From: JASFRI01 sp050115015
GTDB taxonomy: Bacteria > Acidobacteriota > Polarisedimenticolia > CBDVAL01
Reading direction: 5' to 3'
Assembly (NCBI GenBank): GCA_050115015.1
Contig: JASFRI010000004.1
Span: forward strand, 1-31,093
DNA length: 31,093 nucleotides
Shown: positions 1 through 7,381 of the stretch, one piece after another
How positions within the stretch are numbered: position 1 is the first letter of the stretch
Layout: each line of letters opens with the position of its first letter
The notes under the pieces: generated by a model
What the model saw: the letters and a program-made list of their open reading frames with translations, nothing else
The model's database searches: none
What the model was told of the DNA's origin: nothing
Position numbers and translations under genes: made by a program

Positions 1-160
1 GGGAGTGGACCGACCCCTTCCACGGATGTCCGAGGAACACGTCCTCGAAGTGGGACGCGAGGGACTCCAGCGAGCCGTGCGGATCCCCCAGCCCCACCTT
101 GCGATGGAGCGCGGCGATCCGCGGCGTGTCCCCGGCGCGGAGTTCACGGATCCTGCCCAT
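1..160 (-). CDS. GNAT-like acetyltransferase, N-terminus only (cut by window edge)
   Basis: Reading leftward, an open frame starts MGRIRELRAGDTPRIAALHR and continues without a stop to the window edge, giving about 53 residues. The pattern of a strand, then a 'D-x-x-x-I-A-x-L-H' helix, resembles the first strand and helix of GNAT N-acetyltransferases, whose acetyl-CoA site would lie beyond the edge. AGGAGG at 165-170 sits 4 bases before the ATG at 160. A second in-frame ATG at 163 is too close to that ribosome site to be preferred. The gene lies 58 bases downstream of the glycosyltransferase on the same strand and may share its transcript. The family call is tentative because only the N-terminus is visible. 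Confidence 0.5.
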   Translation of the reverse strand, partial: MGRIRELRAGDTPRIAALHRKVGLGDPHGSLESLASHFEDVFLGHPWKGSVHS

Positions 161-218
161 CATGCCTCCTGCCGTCCGGTGGCGAGCCGCTTCACCGCCC
201 CTGGCATCAGGCTGTCGG

Positions 219-908
219 CTAGTCGAAGAGGCGGAACCACAAGATGGCGACCAGTGCCTTCACGCCGTCCCACCAGGTGATCTTCTTGCCCTCCGAGTAG
301 TCCCGGCCGTGATAGGAGATGCTCGTCTCGTAGATCCGCCAGCGGCCGCGTGCCACCTTGGCGGTGAACTCCGGCTCGAACCCGAACCGGTTGGAGCGGA
401 TCCTCAGGTCGCGCAGGACCTCGACACGGAAGGCCTTGTAGCAGGTCTCCATGTCGGTGAGGTTCAGGTTCGTGCACATGTTCGAGAGCGTGGTCAGCAG
501 CCTGTTGCCCATGTAGTGCCAGAAGAACAGCACCCGGTGGGTCTCGCCGCCGAACCGGGAGCCGAACACCACGTCGGCCTTCCCCTCCTGGATGGGCCGC
601 AGGATCAGCGGATAGTCGGCCGGGTCGTACTCCAGGTCCGCATCCTGGACGATCACCACATCCCCCGTGACCAGCCCGAAACCGGTACGCAGCGCGGCAC
701 CCTTACCCCGGTTCCTCTCGTGCAACGCGACGCGGACATCCGGGGCCTTCCCGAGGTCCGCGATGACGTCCTGGCTGCCGTCGCTGGATCCGTCGTCCAC
801 CAGGATGATCTCGCCGTTTCCGCCCGGGATGCAGGAGCGCACCCGGTCCACCACGGAGGCCACGGTGGAGCATTCGTTGAACACGGGGATCACGACGGAG
901 AGCTTCAT
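219..908 (-). CDS. Family 2 glycosyltransferase, dolichyl-phosphate-mannose-synthase-like
   Basis: This 229-residue GT-A glycosyltransferase should transfer a sugar from a nucleotide donor to a polyprenyl phosphate or a related lipid acceptor at the cytoplasmic membrane face. The N-terminus has VVIPVFNE (5-12), then VDDGSSDGS (37-45), the metal-binding DAD in IVQDADLEYDP (89-91), and GSRF (116-119). NLTDMETCYKAFR (149-161) and EGKKITWWDG (206-215) are typical of the bacterial DPM1-like subgroup. There are no long C-terminal membrane helices, so it is the short soluble or peripheral form. The start has only a weak GGGAG about 12 bases upstream, but VVIPVFNE at residue 5 fits. A TTGCCG/TATAAT promoter lies about 60 bases upstream. 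The sugar and acceptor cannot be read from sequence. Confidence 0.88.
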   Translation of the reverse strand: MKLSVVIPVFNECSTVASVVDRVRSCIPGGNGEIILVDDGSSDGSQDVIADLGKAPDVRVALHERNRGKGAALRTGFGLVTGDVVIVQDADLEYDPADYPLILRPIQEGKADVVFGSRFGGETHRVLFFWHYMGNRLLTTLSNMCTNLNLTDMETCYKAFRVEVLRDLRIRSNRFGFEPEFTAKVARGRWRIYETSISYHGRDYSEGKKITWWDGVKALVAILWFRLFD

Positions 909-971
909 CGCTGTGCGGGGCTCCCAGGGTGGAGCTCGCCCGGCACGCGGCGCGCCCGGGAGAGCGCGGTG

Positions 972-1000
972 ATTATAGCCGCAGGCCGGTCGGGCGGCAA
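972..1000 (-). promoter_or_regulatory. Sigma-70-type promoter for the glycosyltransferase gene
   Basis: On the minus strand, TTGCCG (995-1000) is followed after exactly 17 bases by a perfect TATAAT (972-977). Transcription would start near 965, giving a leader of about 57 bases before the glycosyltransferase ATG at 908. The element lies in the 147-base gap between the aconitase stop and this gene, in a locally less GC-rich patch. Confidence 0.65.
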
Positions 1001-1055
1001 AACGGAGTGCGGCGGGCGGCCGGCATCTCGAGGCCCTGGACCCGAGGATACGTGG

Positions 1056-3098
1056 TCAGGCCTCGAACGTCTCCGGATCCCACTCGAGACCCAGCTCCGC
1101 GGGGGAGCCGATGTAGCCCAGCAACGCGGAGGATGCCACGACCTGCGGGCTGGCGAGGTAGCCCAGCCCCCCGTAGCCCATCCGGTTCTGCCAGTTCCGG
1201 TTGAAGCTCGTGATGGCCCGCTGCCCCTCGCGCAGCGCGTCGGGCCCCTGTCCGAAGCAGGGCCCGCACCAGGAGTCCCGGATCCGGCCGCCCGCCTCAC
1301 GGAACACGTCCGCGATCGATCTCCCGCCAAGGCGCCGCTCGGGTTCCTCGATCTTCCGCTTCACGCCGCCGCTGCCCGGAAAGACGAGAAACTCCTTCCC
1401 CGACGCGACCTCGCGGCGGCCGACGTCCCGCGCCGCCAGGATCACCAGCGCCGCCCCGAGCAGATCCTCGTACCCGCCGTTCGTGCAGGACCCGATCATC
1501 GCCTTGTCGAAACCCAGCTTCTCCCGCGCCACCTCCTCCGCGGGGTAGGCATTCCCCGGGCTGTAGGGCTTGGCGATCATCGGCTTCACCTCGGTCAGAT
1601 CGAGCTCCTCGGTGATCTCGTAATGGGCGTCCGCTCCGGGACGCAGCGGCGGGTACGGCAGCGCGATGTCGCGCTCGCGGAACCAGGCCGTGGTGAGCTC
1701 GTCCTGGGCGAAGATGCCGTTCTGGGCCTCGCCCTCCGCCATCATGTTCGCGATGGTGTTGCGGTAGGGAACGGGGAGCTGGCGCTCCTCGTCGACGAAC
1801 TCGACGCCCATGCCGCCGGACTGATCCGCCCCCCAGCGCCGCAGGAGCTCGAGCACGATGTCCTTGCCGTTGACCCAGGGCTGCAGCCGACCGCGGAAGG
1901 AGACCCGCCGCTGCGGCGCGAGGGTCATGAAGATGGAGCCCGTGGCCCAGCCGAAGCCGAGCGTTGTGCTCCCGACGCCGATCCCCACGGCGCCGTAGGC
2001 GCCGTACGCCCGGCTGTGGGAGTCCGCGCCGGGGTAGAGGCCGCCGGGCACGATCAGCCCCTGCTCCGGAAAGTAGAAGTGGAAGATGCCGTCCCCGGGC
2101 GTCGCGAAATACGGGGGGCGGATGTCGTGGAGCCGGGCGAACTCCCGGGAGATCGCCGTCTGCCGGTCGTCGACCTCCTTGCCGGTAAAGACGAAGTGAT
2201 CGCTGGCGAAGGCCGCCTGGCGGGGAAAGATCGTCTCGCCGCCGGAGATCCGGTTGAAGGTGTAGATCGCGAACGGGCCGGTGCCATCCGAGGCGGGCAG
2301 CAGGTCCGCGTAGACCCTCACGGTGCTTCCGGGGCGGACCTCCGCCTCGCGGTCGACGCGGTGGGCCCAGACGATCTGCTCCGTGGTGGTCATCCCCCGG
2401 GCCCGGTCGGGGTCGGGGAACTCGACGACGGGCTCCTGGCGCACCGACGCGGGAAACAGGCGCTGCCCGACCCGGAAGATCCCGCCGCTCCGGCGGATCT
2501 CCTCCTCCTTTCCGGTGAGGGGCACCGGTCGATAGGTCCGGCTCCGCGTCAGGTTCGTGATGGCCCGGCTCTCCACGTCGAACCGGAGCTCGTCACCGTC
2601 CCGGACGTCCTCCACCGCCTCGGGGCTCTGGACCACGTGGAGCCCCAGGTTGAGGGCGTTCCGGCGGAAGATGTCCCCCATGTTCGCGCCGCAGAGGACG
2701 ACCAGCTCGAGGCCGGCCTCCTCCGCCACCGCCTTCAGCCCCGCCGGGGACATCTCCCGGGAGGACCCGATGGCGAAGCGCTCCCCGGCGACGAGGAAGT
2801 TCTCGCCCCGGTGCACCCGCTCGCGGAAGTCCGGCATCAGGAAGCGGAAGGACCCCTCCTTCCACTTCTCGTCCAGGGTCTCCAGGGACTCCGACACGCA
2901 GTCCGCGGCCGGCGTGATCTGATCGGTGTCGATGGCGTCGAGCTTCTTCCCGGGCTTCCCGGGATCCCAGAAGATCAGCGCCTTCCCGGTGATGGACCCG
3001 GGGCGGGCCGAGGCGGACTCCTCGCCGTCCCGGGTGCCGGGGGTGATGTCCTCGGGCGTGACGCCCGGCTTCAGGCGGGCGGGCTGAACCGGTATCAT
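1056..3098 (-). CDS. Aconitase-family hydratase with N-terminal swivel domain
   Basis: This 680-residue [4Fe-4S] hydro-lyase most likely interconverts citrate and isocitrate in the TCA cycle. The small swivel domain comes first (about 35-175; substrate loop GSSRE at 111-115) and the large catalytic domains follow (about 235-680). Within the catalytic part are GADSHS (357-362), cluster cysteines C538 (GSCTNG) and C611/C614 (CGPC), and SFNRN (631-635). Classical AcnA puts the swivel last. AcnB has it before the catalytic part but also carries an N-terminal HEAT-like domain, which is absent here. The protein is also shorter than AcnA (about 890) or AcnB (about 865). Start: GGAGG lies 5 bases before ATG 3098. 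A related hydratase substrate such as methylisocitrate or homoaconitate cannot be excluded. Confidence 0.85.
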   Translation of the reverse strand: MIPVQPARLKPGVTPEDITPGTRDGEESASARPGSITGKALIFWDPGKPGKKLDAIDTDQITPAADCVSESLETLDEKWKEGSFRFLMPDFRERVHRGENFLVAGERFAIGSSREMSPAGLKAVAEEAGLELVVLCGANMGDIFRRNALNLGLHVVQSPEAVEDVRDGDELRFDVESRAITNLTRSRTYRPVPLTGKEEEIRRSGGIFRVGQRLFPASVRQEPVVEFPDPDRARGMTTTEQIVWAHRVDREAEVRPGSTVRVYADLLPASDGTGPFAIYTFNRISGGETIFPRQAAFASDHFVFTGKEVDDRQTAISREFARLHDIRPPYFATPGDGIFHFYFPEQGLIVPGGLYPGADSHSRAYGAYGAVGIGVGSTTLGFGWATGSIFMTLAPQRRVSFRGRLQPWVNGKDIVLELLRRWGADQSGGMGVEFVDEERQLPVPYRNTIANMMAEGEAQNGIFAQDELTTAWFRERDIALPYPPLRPGADAHYEITEELDLTEVKPMIAKPYSPGNAYPAEEVAREKLGFDKAMIGSCTNGGYEDLLGAALVILAARDVGRREVASGKEFLVFPGSGGVKRKIEEPERRLGGRSIADVFREAGGRIRDSWCGPCFGQGPDALREGQRAITSFNRNWQNRMGYGGLGYLASPQVVASSALLGYIGSPAELGLEWDPETFEA

Positions 3099-3121
3099 GG
3101 GTACCTCCAGGGTAAGGGGAC

Positions 3122-3127
3122 ATTATA
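3122..3127 (-). promoter_or_regulatory. Candidate -10 box of the aconitase gene
   Basis: A perfect TATAAT on the minus strand lies 24 bases upstream of the aconitase ATG, implying a leader of only about 17 bases that still contains the GGAGG ribosome site. No convincing -35 hexamer is seen at 16-18 bases, so this is either an activator-dependent promoter or a chance match. Confidence 0.4.
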
Positions 3128-3173
3128 GAGGAGCCGCGAGCCGGCTGGGCCGCCGGTTCGCGTCCGGAGGACC

Positions 3174-3959
3174 ATGACCGACGAGCGCTACGTTGCCGCG
3201 AACACGCCCGACGCGTTCGAACGTTCCCGCCTCGACCTGCTCGCCCGCCTGCTGGACCCGATCACCCGGCGGCGGCTGGAGTTCCTCGGGGTCCCGGAGG
3301 GGGCGGCCTGCCTGGAGGCCGGCGCGGGGACCGGGACCATCGCCCGGTGGCTCTCCGCCCGGGTCGGCCCCCGGGGCCGGGTGGTGGCCCTGGACCGGGA
3401 CACGCGCTTCCTGGAGCCGGAGGGGGCCCTGGAGGTTCATCAGGGGGACCTGCTGACGGCGGACCTGGGAGGGGAGCGCTACGACGTGGCCCACTGTCGC
3501 GCCCTGCTGATGCACCTGGACGCGCCCCAGGCCGGGGTGGAGCGCCTGGCGGGGGCCCTGCGGCCCGGAGGCGTCCTGCTGACCGAGGAGGAGGACCACG
3601 CCTCGTTCGCGCCGGCGGACCCCCGTCATCCCTCGGCCGCGCGGTTCGAGGAACTGTCGCGCCGGATGCTCCGGGGCCTGTCGGGGCTCGTCGACCCGTT
3701 CCTCGGCCGCCGGCTCCCCGCCCTCCTGGAGGGGGCGGGGCTCCGGCCCGTCGGCCACGAGGGGACCGTGGCGGTGCACCGGGGCGGGGAGACCGGGGGG
3801 GCCCGCTCCGCCCGCATGCACCTCCAGGTGGCGCGCGCCGTCCTGGTCCAGCGCGGCATCCTCGCGCCGGCGGACTGCGACGAGCTCGACGGGATCCTGG
3901 GGGATCCGAGCTTCGCGTTCGTGGACGTGACCCTGTTCGGCGCCTGGGGGCGACGCTAG
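3174..3959 (+). CDS. Class I SAM-dependent methyltransferase
   Basis: This is a 261-residue soluble methyltransferase of unknown substrate. The Rossmann core carries motif I, CLEAGAGTG (46-54), followed by the acidic end of strand 2 in VALDRD (71-76). A 'GDL' follows near 92, then the post-motif strand YDVAHCRALLMHL and the ALRPGGVLL turn, the usual layout of UbiE/type-11 enzymes. The C-terminal third (FEELSRRMLRG onward) is helical and probably forms the acceptor site. Start: GGAGG at 3166-3170, 3 bases from the ATG. It stands alone on the plus strand, divergent from aconitase and convergent with the TPR lipoprotein, and its stop codon overlaps that gene's stop. The substrate could be a small molecule or a lipid quinone. 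Confidence 0.8.
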   Translation: MTDERYVAANTPDAFERSRLDLLARLLDPITRRRLEFLGVPEGAACLEAGAGTGTIARWLSARVGPRGRVVALDRDTRFLEPEGALEVHQGDLLTADLGGERYDVAHCRALLMHLDAPQAGVERLAGALRPGGVLLTEEEDHASFAPADPRHPSAARFEELSRRMLRGLSGLVDPFLGRRLPALLEGAGLRPVGHEGTVAVHRGGETGGARSARMHLQVARAVLVQRGILAPADCDELDGILGDPSFAFVDVTLFGAWGRR

Positions 3960-6061
3960 TCCGTCCCCGCGGCGCGCAGGCCCTCCAGCGCGCGGCGGAC
4001 CGCCGCCGAGTCCGGGTCGAGGCGTTGGGCCTCGAGCAGCTCGCGCTCGGCGCCTTCCCGGTCGCCCATCTTCGAGCGCACCTCCGCCTTGTAGAGGTGG
4101 GGCAGCGCGGAGTCCGGATGGACGGTCTGCGCCTCGTCGAGGACCACCAGGCTCTCCTCCAGGCGGCCGCCGGCCTGGAGCAGATAGGCGGCACTGTAGA
4201 ACGCCCTCTCGTTGGATGGATCCAGCGTGCAAAGGCGCAGGAAGAGGGACACCGCCTCGCCGTAGCGGCCTTCCTCCTGGTAGAGCACGCCGAGGTTCTG
4301 CAGCGACCGGAGCAGGTTGGGGTCGAGCCGCAGGGCCTGCTCGTAGCCCTCGATGGCGGCCTGCCGGTTCCCCTCCATGTGGTCGATCTGGGCGAGGTTG
4401 TGATACGCGGTGGCGACCTCGGGGTTGACCTCCAGCACCTTGCGGAAGGTGCGGCGGGCCTCCTCGGTCTCGCCGAGGTCCAGGTAGGCGTTGCCGAGGT
4501 CGGTCCACAGGCCATGGTCTCCCGGCTCCAGGCGCGTGGCGCGCAGCAGCTCCTCGATGGCCTCGCGGGTCCGCCCGGTCTGCCGCAGGGCGTTTCCCAG
4601 GTGCCCGCGCAGGAAGCCGCTGTCGGGATTGCGCGCCACCAGCTCCTGCAGCAGGGGCACCGCCTCCTCGTGACGTCCCGTCGCCACCAGGCCGATCACG
4701 TGCTGGATCGCCTCCATCTCCGTGACCCGGTCCTTCGGGTCCGGGAGATCCCCGGGTGCGCCCGGCGCGGACCCCACGGAGACGTACCCGAGGCTCTCCA
4801 GGGCGCGGCGTTCCGCCGGATCCGGGGACTGGCGGGCCGCCGTGTCCGCCTCCCCCCGTTCCCGGGATGCCTGCTCCAGCGAGTCCAGCAGCGCCCGGTA
4901 CTGGTCCGCCGGTCCGGACGCGGCCAGGTCCCGGATCTCCCCGGGGTCCGTCCGCTCGTCGTAGAGCTCCGGCCGTGGGGCCCGGATGTACTTCCAGTCC
5001 GCGTCGCGAACCGCGGCCAGATCGCTCCAGCCGTAGTTCAGGCGGGGCAGCCAGCTCTCCATCAGCGCCACCCGCCCGGGATCCGGCTCCCCCTGCAGGA
5101 GGGGCACGAGGCTGCGGCCCGCCATCGGCTCCACCGGGGGCAGCCCCAGCAGGTCCAGGACGGTCGGGAAGATGTCGACGATCCGCACGAGGTCGGAGAT
5201 GGTGCGGGCTCCCATCCCGGGCACCCGGAGGATCAGCGGCACGTGCATCACCGCGTCATAGAGGAACAGGCCGTGGGTCGACTCCCCATGCTCCCCCAGG
5301 CTCTCCCCGTGGTCGCTGGTCACCACCACGAGCGTCCGGTCGAGGGTCCCCCGGCTCCGCAGCAGCTCCAGCACCCGTCCCAGCTCGTGGTCGGCGTAGG
5401 CGATCTCGCCGTCGTAGGGGGCGTCGGGATAGCGGCTCCGGAAGGGCTCCGGCGGGGCGTACTCCCAGTGCGGGTCGAACAGGTGCAGCCAAAGGAACCA
5501 GCGCTCGTCCTGCCGCTCCTGCAACCAGGCGATCCCCGCGTCCACCACCTGCGACGCGGGACGCTCCACGAACAGGGTCTGGACCTGCTCCTCGGGGGGC
5601 AGGAGGTCGTCGTACAGCTCGAAGCCCTGGTCGAGGCCGTAGCGCGAGTCGAGGACCTGGGCGCCGATCACCGCCGCGGTGCGGAAGCCCTGCTCCGCCA
5701 GGACCTCGGCCAGCGTCCGGGCCGCGTCGGTGAGCCGGAAGCTGCCGTTGTTGTGCACCCCGTGGGCGATGGGGCCGAGGCCGGTGAACAGGCTGGCGTG
5801 GGAGGGGAGCGTGAGGGGGGTGGTCGTGAACGCGCTGTCGAAGCGGGCCCCCTCGGCGGCGAGCCGCTCGAGGCTGGGGACGGCGGCGGGGCCGCCGTAC
5901 ACCGACAGGTGGTCCTGTCGTACGGTATCGAGCGTCACGATCAAGACGTTGCGCGGTGCGCCGCCGTCCGGCGCGTCACCGGCAGGGCCGCCGCACCCGG
6001 GGAGGGACAGCAGGACGATCAGCGCCAGGGTCGCGCTGGAAAGCCGGGCGGGTGGGCTCAT
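3956..6061 (-). CDS. Sulfatase-fold (alkaline phosphatase superfamily) lipoprotein with TPR repeats
   Basis: This 701-residue lipoprotein has signal peptide and lipobox LSLPGC (C23), a hydrolase domain (about 37-400) and a TPR array (about 448-695, motifs such as GNAYLDLGETEEA and NLGVLYQEEGRYGEA). The fold is sulfatase-like: the metal-site strand VTLDTVRQD (42-50), FDPHWEY (195-201) and SDHGESLGEHGE (249-260). Where sulfatases have C-x-P-S-R, this protein has T84-L-P-S-H88. It therefore lacks the formylglycine cysteine and probably uses threonine as nucleophile, as in phosphoryl-transfer members of the superfamily. That suggests a phospho- or phosphono-ester hydrolase/transferase rather than a sulfatase. 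The start gives a good signal peptide, although the nearest AGGAG is about 20 bases upstream. It lies 39 bases after the VWA gene, likely cotranscribed. Confidence 0.85.
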   Translation of the reverse strand: MSPPARLSSATLALIVLLSLPGCGGPAGDAPDGGAPRNVLIVTLDTVRQDHLSVYGGPAAVPSLERLAAEGARFDSAFTTTPLTLPSHASLFTGLGPIAHGVHNNGSFRLTDAARTLAEVLAEQGFRTAAVIGAQVLDSRYGLDQGFELYDDLLPPEEQVQTLFVERPASQVVDAGIAWLQERQDERWFLWLHLFDPHWEYAPPEPFRSRYPDAPYDGEIAYADHELGRVLELLRSRGTLDRTLVVVTSDHGESLGEHGESTHGLFLYDAVMHVPLILRVPGMGARTISDLVRIVDIFPTVLDLLGLPPVEPMAGRSLVPLLQGEPDPGRVALMESWLPRLNYGWSDLAAVRDADWKYIRAPRPELYDERTDPGEIRDLAASGPADQYRALLDSLEQASRERGEADTAARQSPDPAERRALESLGYVSVGSAPGAPGDLPDPKDRVTEMEAIQHVIGLVATGRHEEAVPLLQELVARNPDSGFLRGHLGNALRQTGRTREAIEELLRATRLEPGDHGLWTDLGNAYLDLGETEEARRTFRKVLEVNPEVATAYHNLAQIDHMEGNRQAAIEGYEQALRLDPNLLRSLQNLGVLYQEEGRYGEAVSLFLRLCTLDPSNERAFYSAAYLLQAGGRLEESLVVLDEAQTVHPDSALPHLYKAEVRSKMGDREGAERELLEAQRLDPDSAAVRRALEGLRAAGTD

Positions 6062-6100
6062 GCTGGCGATGATCCTGTTCTCCTGGTGTCCCGCCCCGGC

Positions 6101-7294
6101 TCAGCTCGAGGGCGCGTAGTAACCCGACCGGGCGATGACCTCGTATCCCTCGCGATCGACGTCGACGCGAATCTCCCGCCAGCTCCCGTCCCGCACCTGG
6201 TTCGTCGAGGTGTAGCCCAGGTTGTACTGGTGCCGCAGGGCGGTGGCGATGTTCTCCCACGCCTTCCGCAGCTGACCCAGGCGGCTCGCGTAGTAGGTCT
6301 GCCCGCCTGTCTGGTCTGCGAAGGCCTCGAGGATCGTGCCCACCGTCCGCACGCCGTAGAAGTCCTTCTGATCCTCGATGCCCTTTCCGACGCCGATGCT
6401 GTAGAAGATCGCCTCGCTCAGCAGCGTGGATTGCAGCGCCTCCTCGAAGGTGCGCACGGAGCCGGGGCGGAATCCGTCGCCGCTCTCGTCCCTGCCGTCC
6501 GACAGGAGGATGACCGCCTTCCGCCCTTCCACACCGGCGAGTTCGTCCACCGCCATGGCGATCCCGTCGTAGAGGGCTGTGCCCCCCGGTTCCTCCCGGG
6601 CGCCACGGATGGCGGCGAGGACCGCATCCTCGTCCGCGGTCAGGGGCGCGATCCGGGACGGTGTGCCCGCAAAGGTGATCACCGCGGCCCGGTCCCGGCT
6701 GAAGTCCAGGCTCCGGGCGAAACGCTCGGCCGCCTCCCGCGCCGTCTCGATGCGGTTTCCCTTCATGGTCAGACTGACGTCCAGCAGCAGGACGATGTGG
6801 AGGGGGAGGTTCTCGTACGCGAAGTGAGAGATGGTCTGCGGCACGCCATCCTCGAACAGCCGGAAGTCGTCCCGCTTCAGGTTCGCGGTGTAGTCGCCCC
6901 CGAAGTCCCGGACCGTGGCGAACACGTTCACGACGGACACGCGCTCCCGGTAGTCGACGTGGATCTCCCGGGTGCGCACGGATGCCTCGTACGTCGTCCC
7001 GTCGCTGGCATAGGCCACCGCGCGGATCTTCCGGGACCGCAGGCTGCCCCCGGCGTTCCACTCGATGCGGTACGGCGGCTCGTCGCGCCAGCCCACGCGC
7101 TCGCCGTCGACGTAGAAATCGACCTTCAGGATCGACGGCCCCTCCGTCGCGACCTCCGCGACGATGGCGGTATCCCCCTCCAGGACGTCGGCGGCGGCGG
7201 GGGACAGCATCCGCACGGTCACCGGGCCGTCGGCCGCCGCGGGGAGGGCCGTCAGCAGGGCGAGAAAGGCAAGGCTGTGCCGTGAGCGTCGCAT
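6101..7294 (-). CDS. Exported von Willebrand factor A protein (VWFA-related acidobacterial type)
   Basis: This 397-residue exported protein has an N-terminal signal peptide (about 1-21, ending PAAADG). An Ig-like N-terminal half (about 25-115) contains VDFYVDGERVG. Next comes a segment ending in VFATVRDFGG..LKRDDFRLFEDGVPQ (124-153), then the VWA domain (about 165-360). The MIDAS metal site is readable: D172-x-S174-x-T176, T239 and D266 (LLSDGRDESGD). The C-terminus ARSGYYAP is typical of the 'VWFA-related Acidobacterial domain' family, which is greatly expanded in Acidobacteriota (family knowledge). Its ligand is unknown; VWA domains generally mediate metal-dependent protein adhesion. No strong ribosome site is seen. 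A CATAAT box 19 bases upstream would give a very short leader. The TPR lipoprotein follows downstream. Confidence 0.88.
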   Translation of the reverse strand: MRRSRHSLAFLALLTALPAAADGPVTVRMLSPAAADVLEGDTAIVAEVATEGPSILKVDFYVDGERVGWRDEPPYRIEWNAGGSLRSRKIRAVAYASDGTTYEASVRTREIHVDYRERVSVVNVFATVRDFGGDYTANLKRDDFRLFEDGVPQTISHFAYENLPLHIVLLLDVSLTMKGNRIETAREAAERFARSLDFSRDRAAVITFAGTPSRIAPLTADEDAVLAAIRGAREEPGGTALYDGIAMAVDELAGVEGRKAVILLSDGRDESGDGFRPGSVRTFEEALQSTLLSEAIFYSIGVGKGIEDQKDFYGVRTVGTILEAFADQTGGQTYYASRLGQLRKAWENIATALRHQYNLGYTSTNQVRDGSWREIRVDVDREGYEVIARSGYYAPSS

Positions 7295-7312
7295 GATCCG
7301 GCTCGGAGGGCC

Positions 7313-7342
7313 ATTATGTCATTGGCGCTCCGCAAATGAGAA
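7313..7342 (-). promoter_or_regulatory. Possible promoter of the VWA/TPR-lipoprotein operon
   Basis: On the minus strand TTCTCA (7337-7342), an 18-base spacer and CATAAT (7313-7318) precede the VWA start codon at 7294. Predicted transcription begins near 7306, so the leader would be about a dozen bases, which fits the absence of a strong ribosome site. Both hexamers are imperfect. Confidence 0.35.
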
Positions 7343-7381
7343 ACGGTCGGCGAGGGGCGCTCCACCGTCTGTCCCGGAGCG

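Noticed and set aside
99..3128. A 1009-codon open frame antisense to the glycosyltransferase and aconitase genes
   Set aside because: GC-rich codon use removes stops on the opposite strand. The translation is Arg/Pro/Gly-rich with no domain, and the sense genes are clearly real.
3347..7285. A 1312-codon plus-strand open frame across the sulfatase-fold and VWA genes
   Set aside because: Low-complexity translation with no family features, antisense to two well-supported genes; a composition artefact.
7358..7381. CGCTCC/GGAGCG hairpin downstream of proS as a terminator
   Set aside because: The stem is only 6 bases with a 12-base loop and no real T-run; it is expected by chance in this composition.
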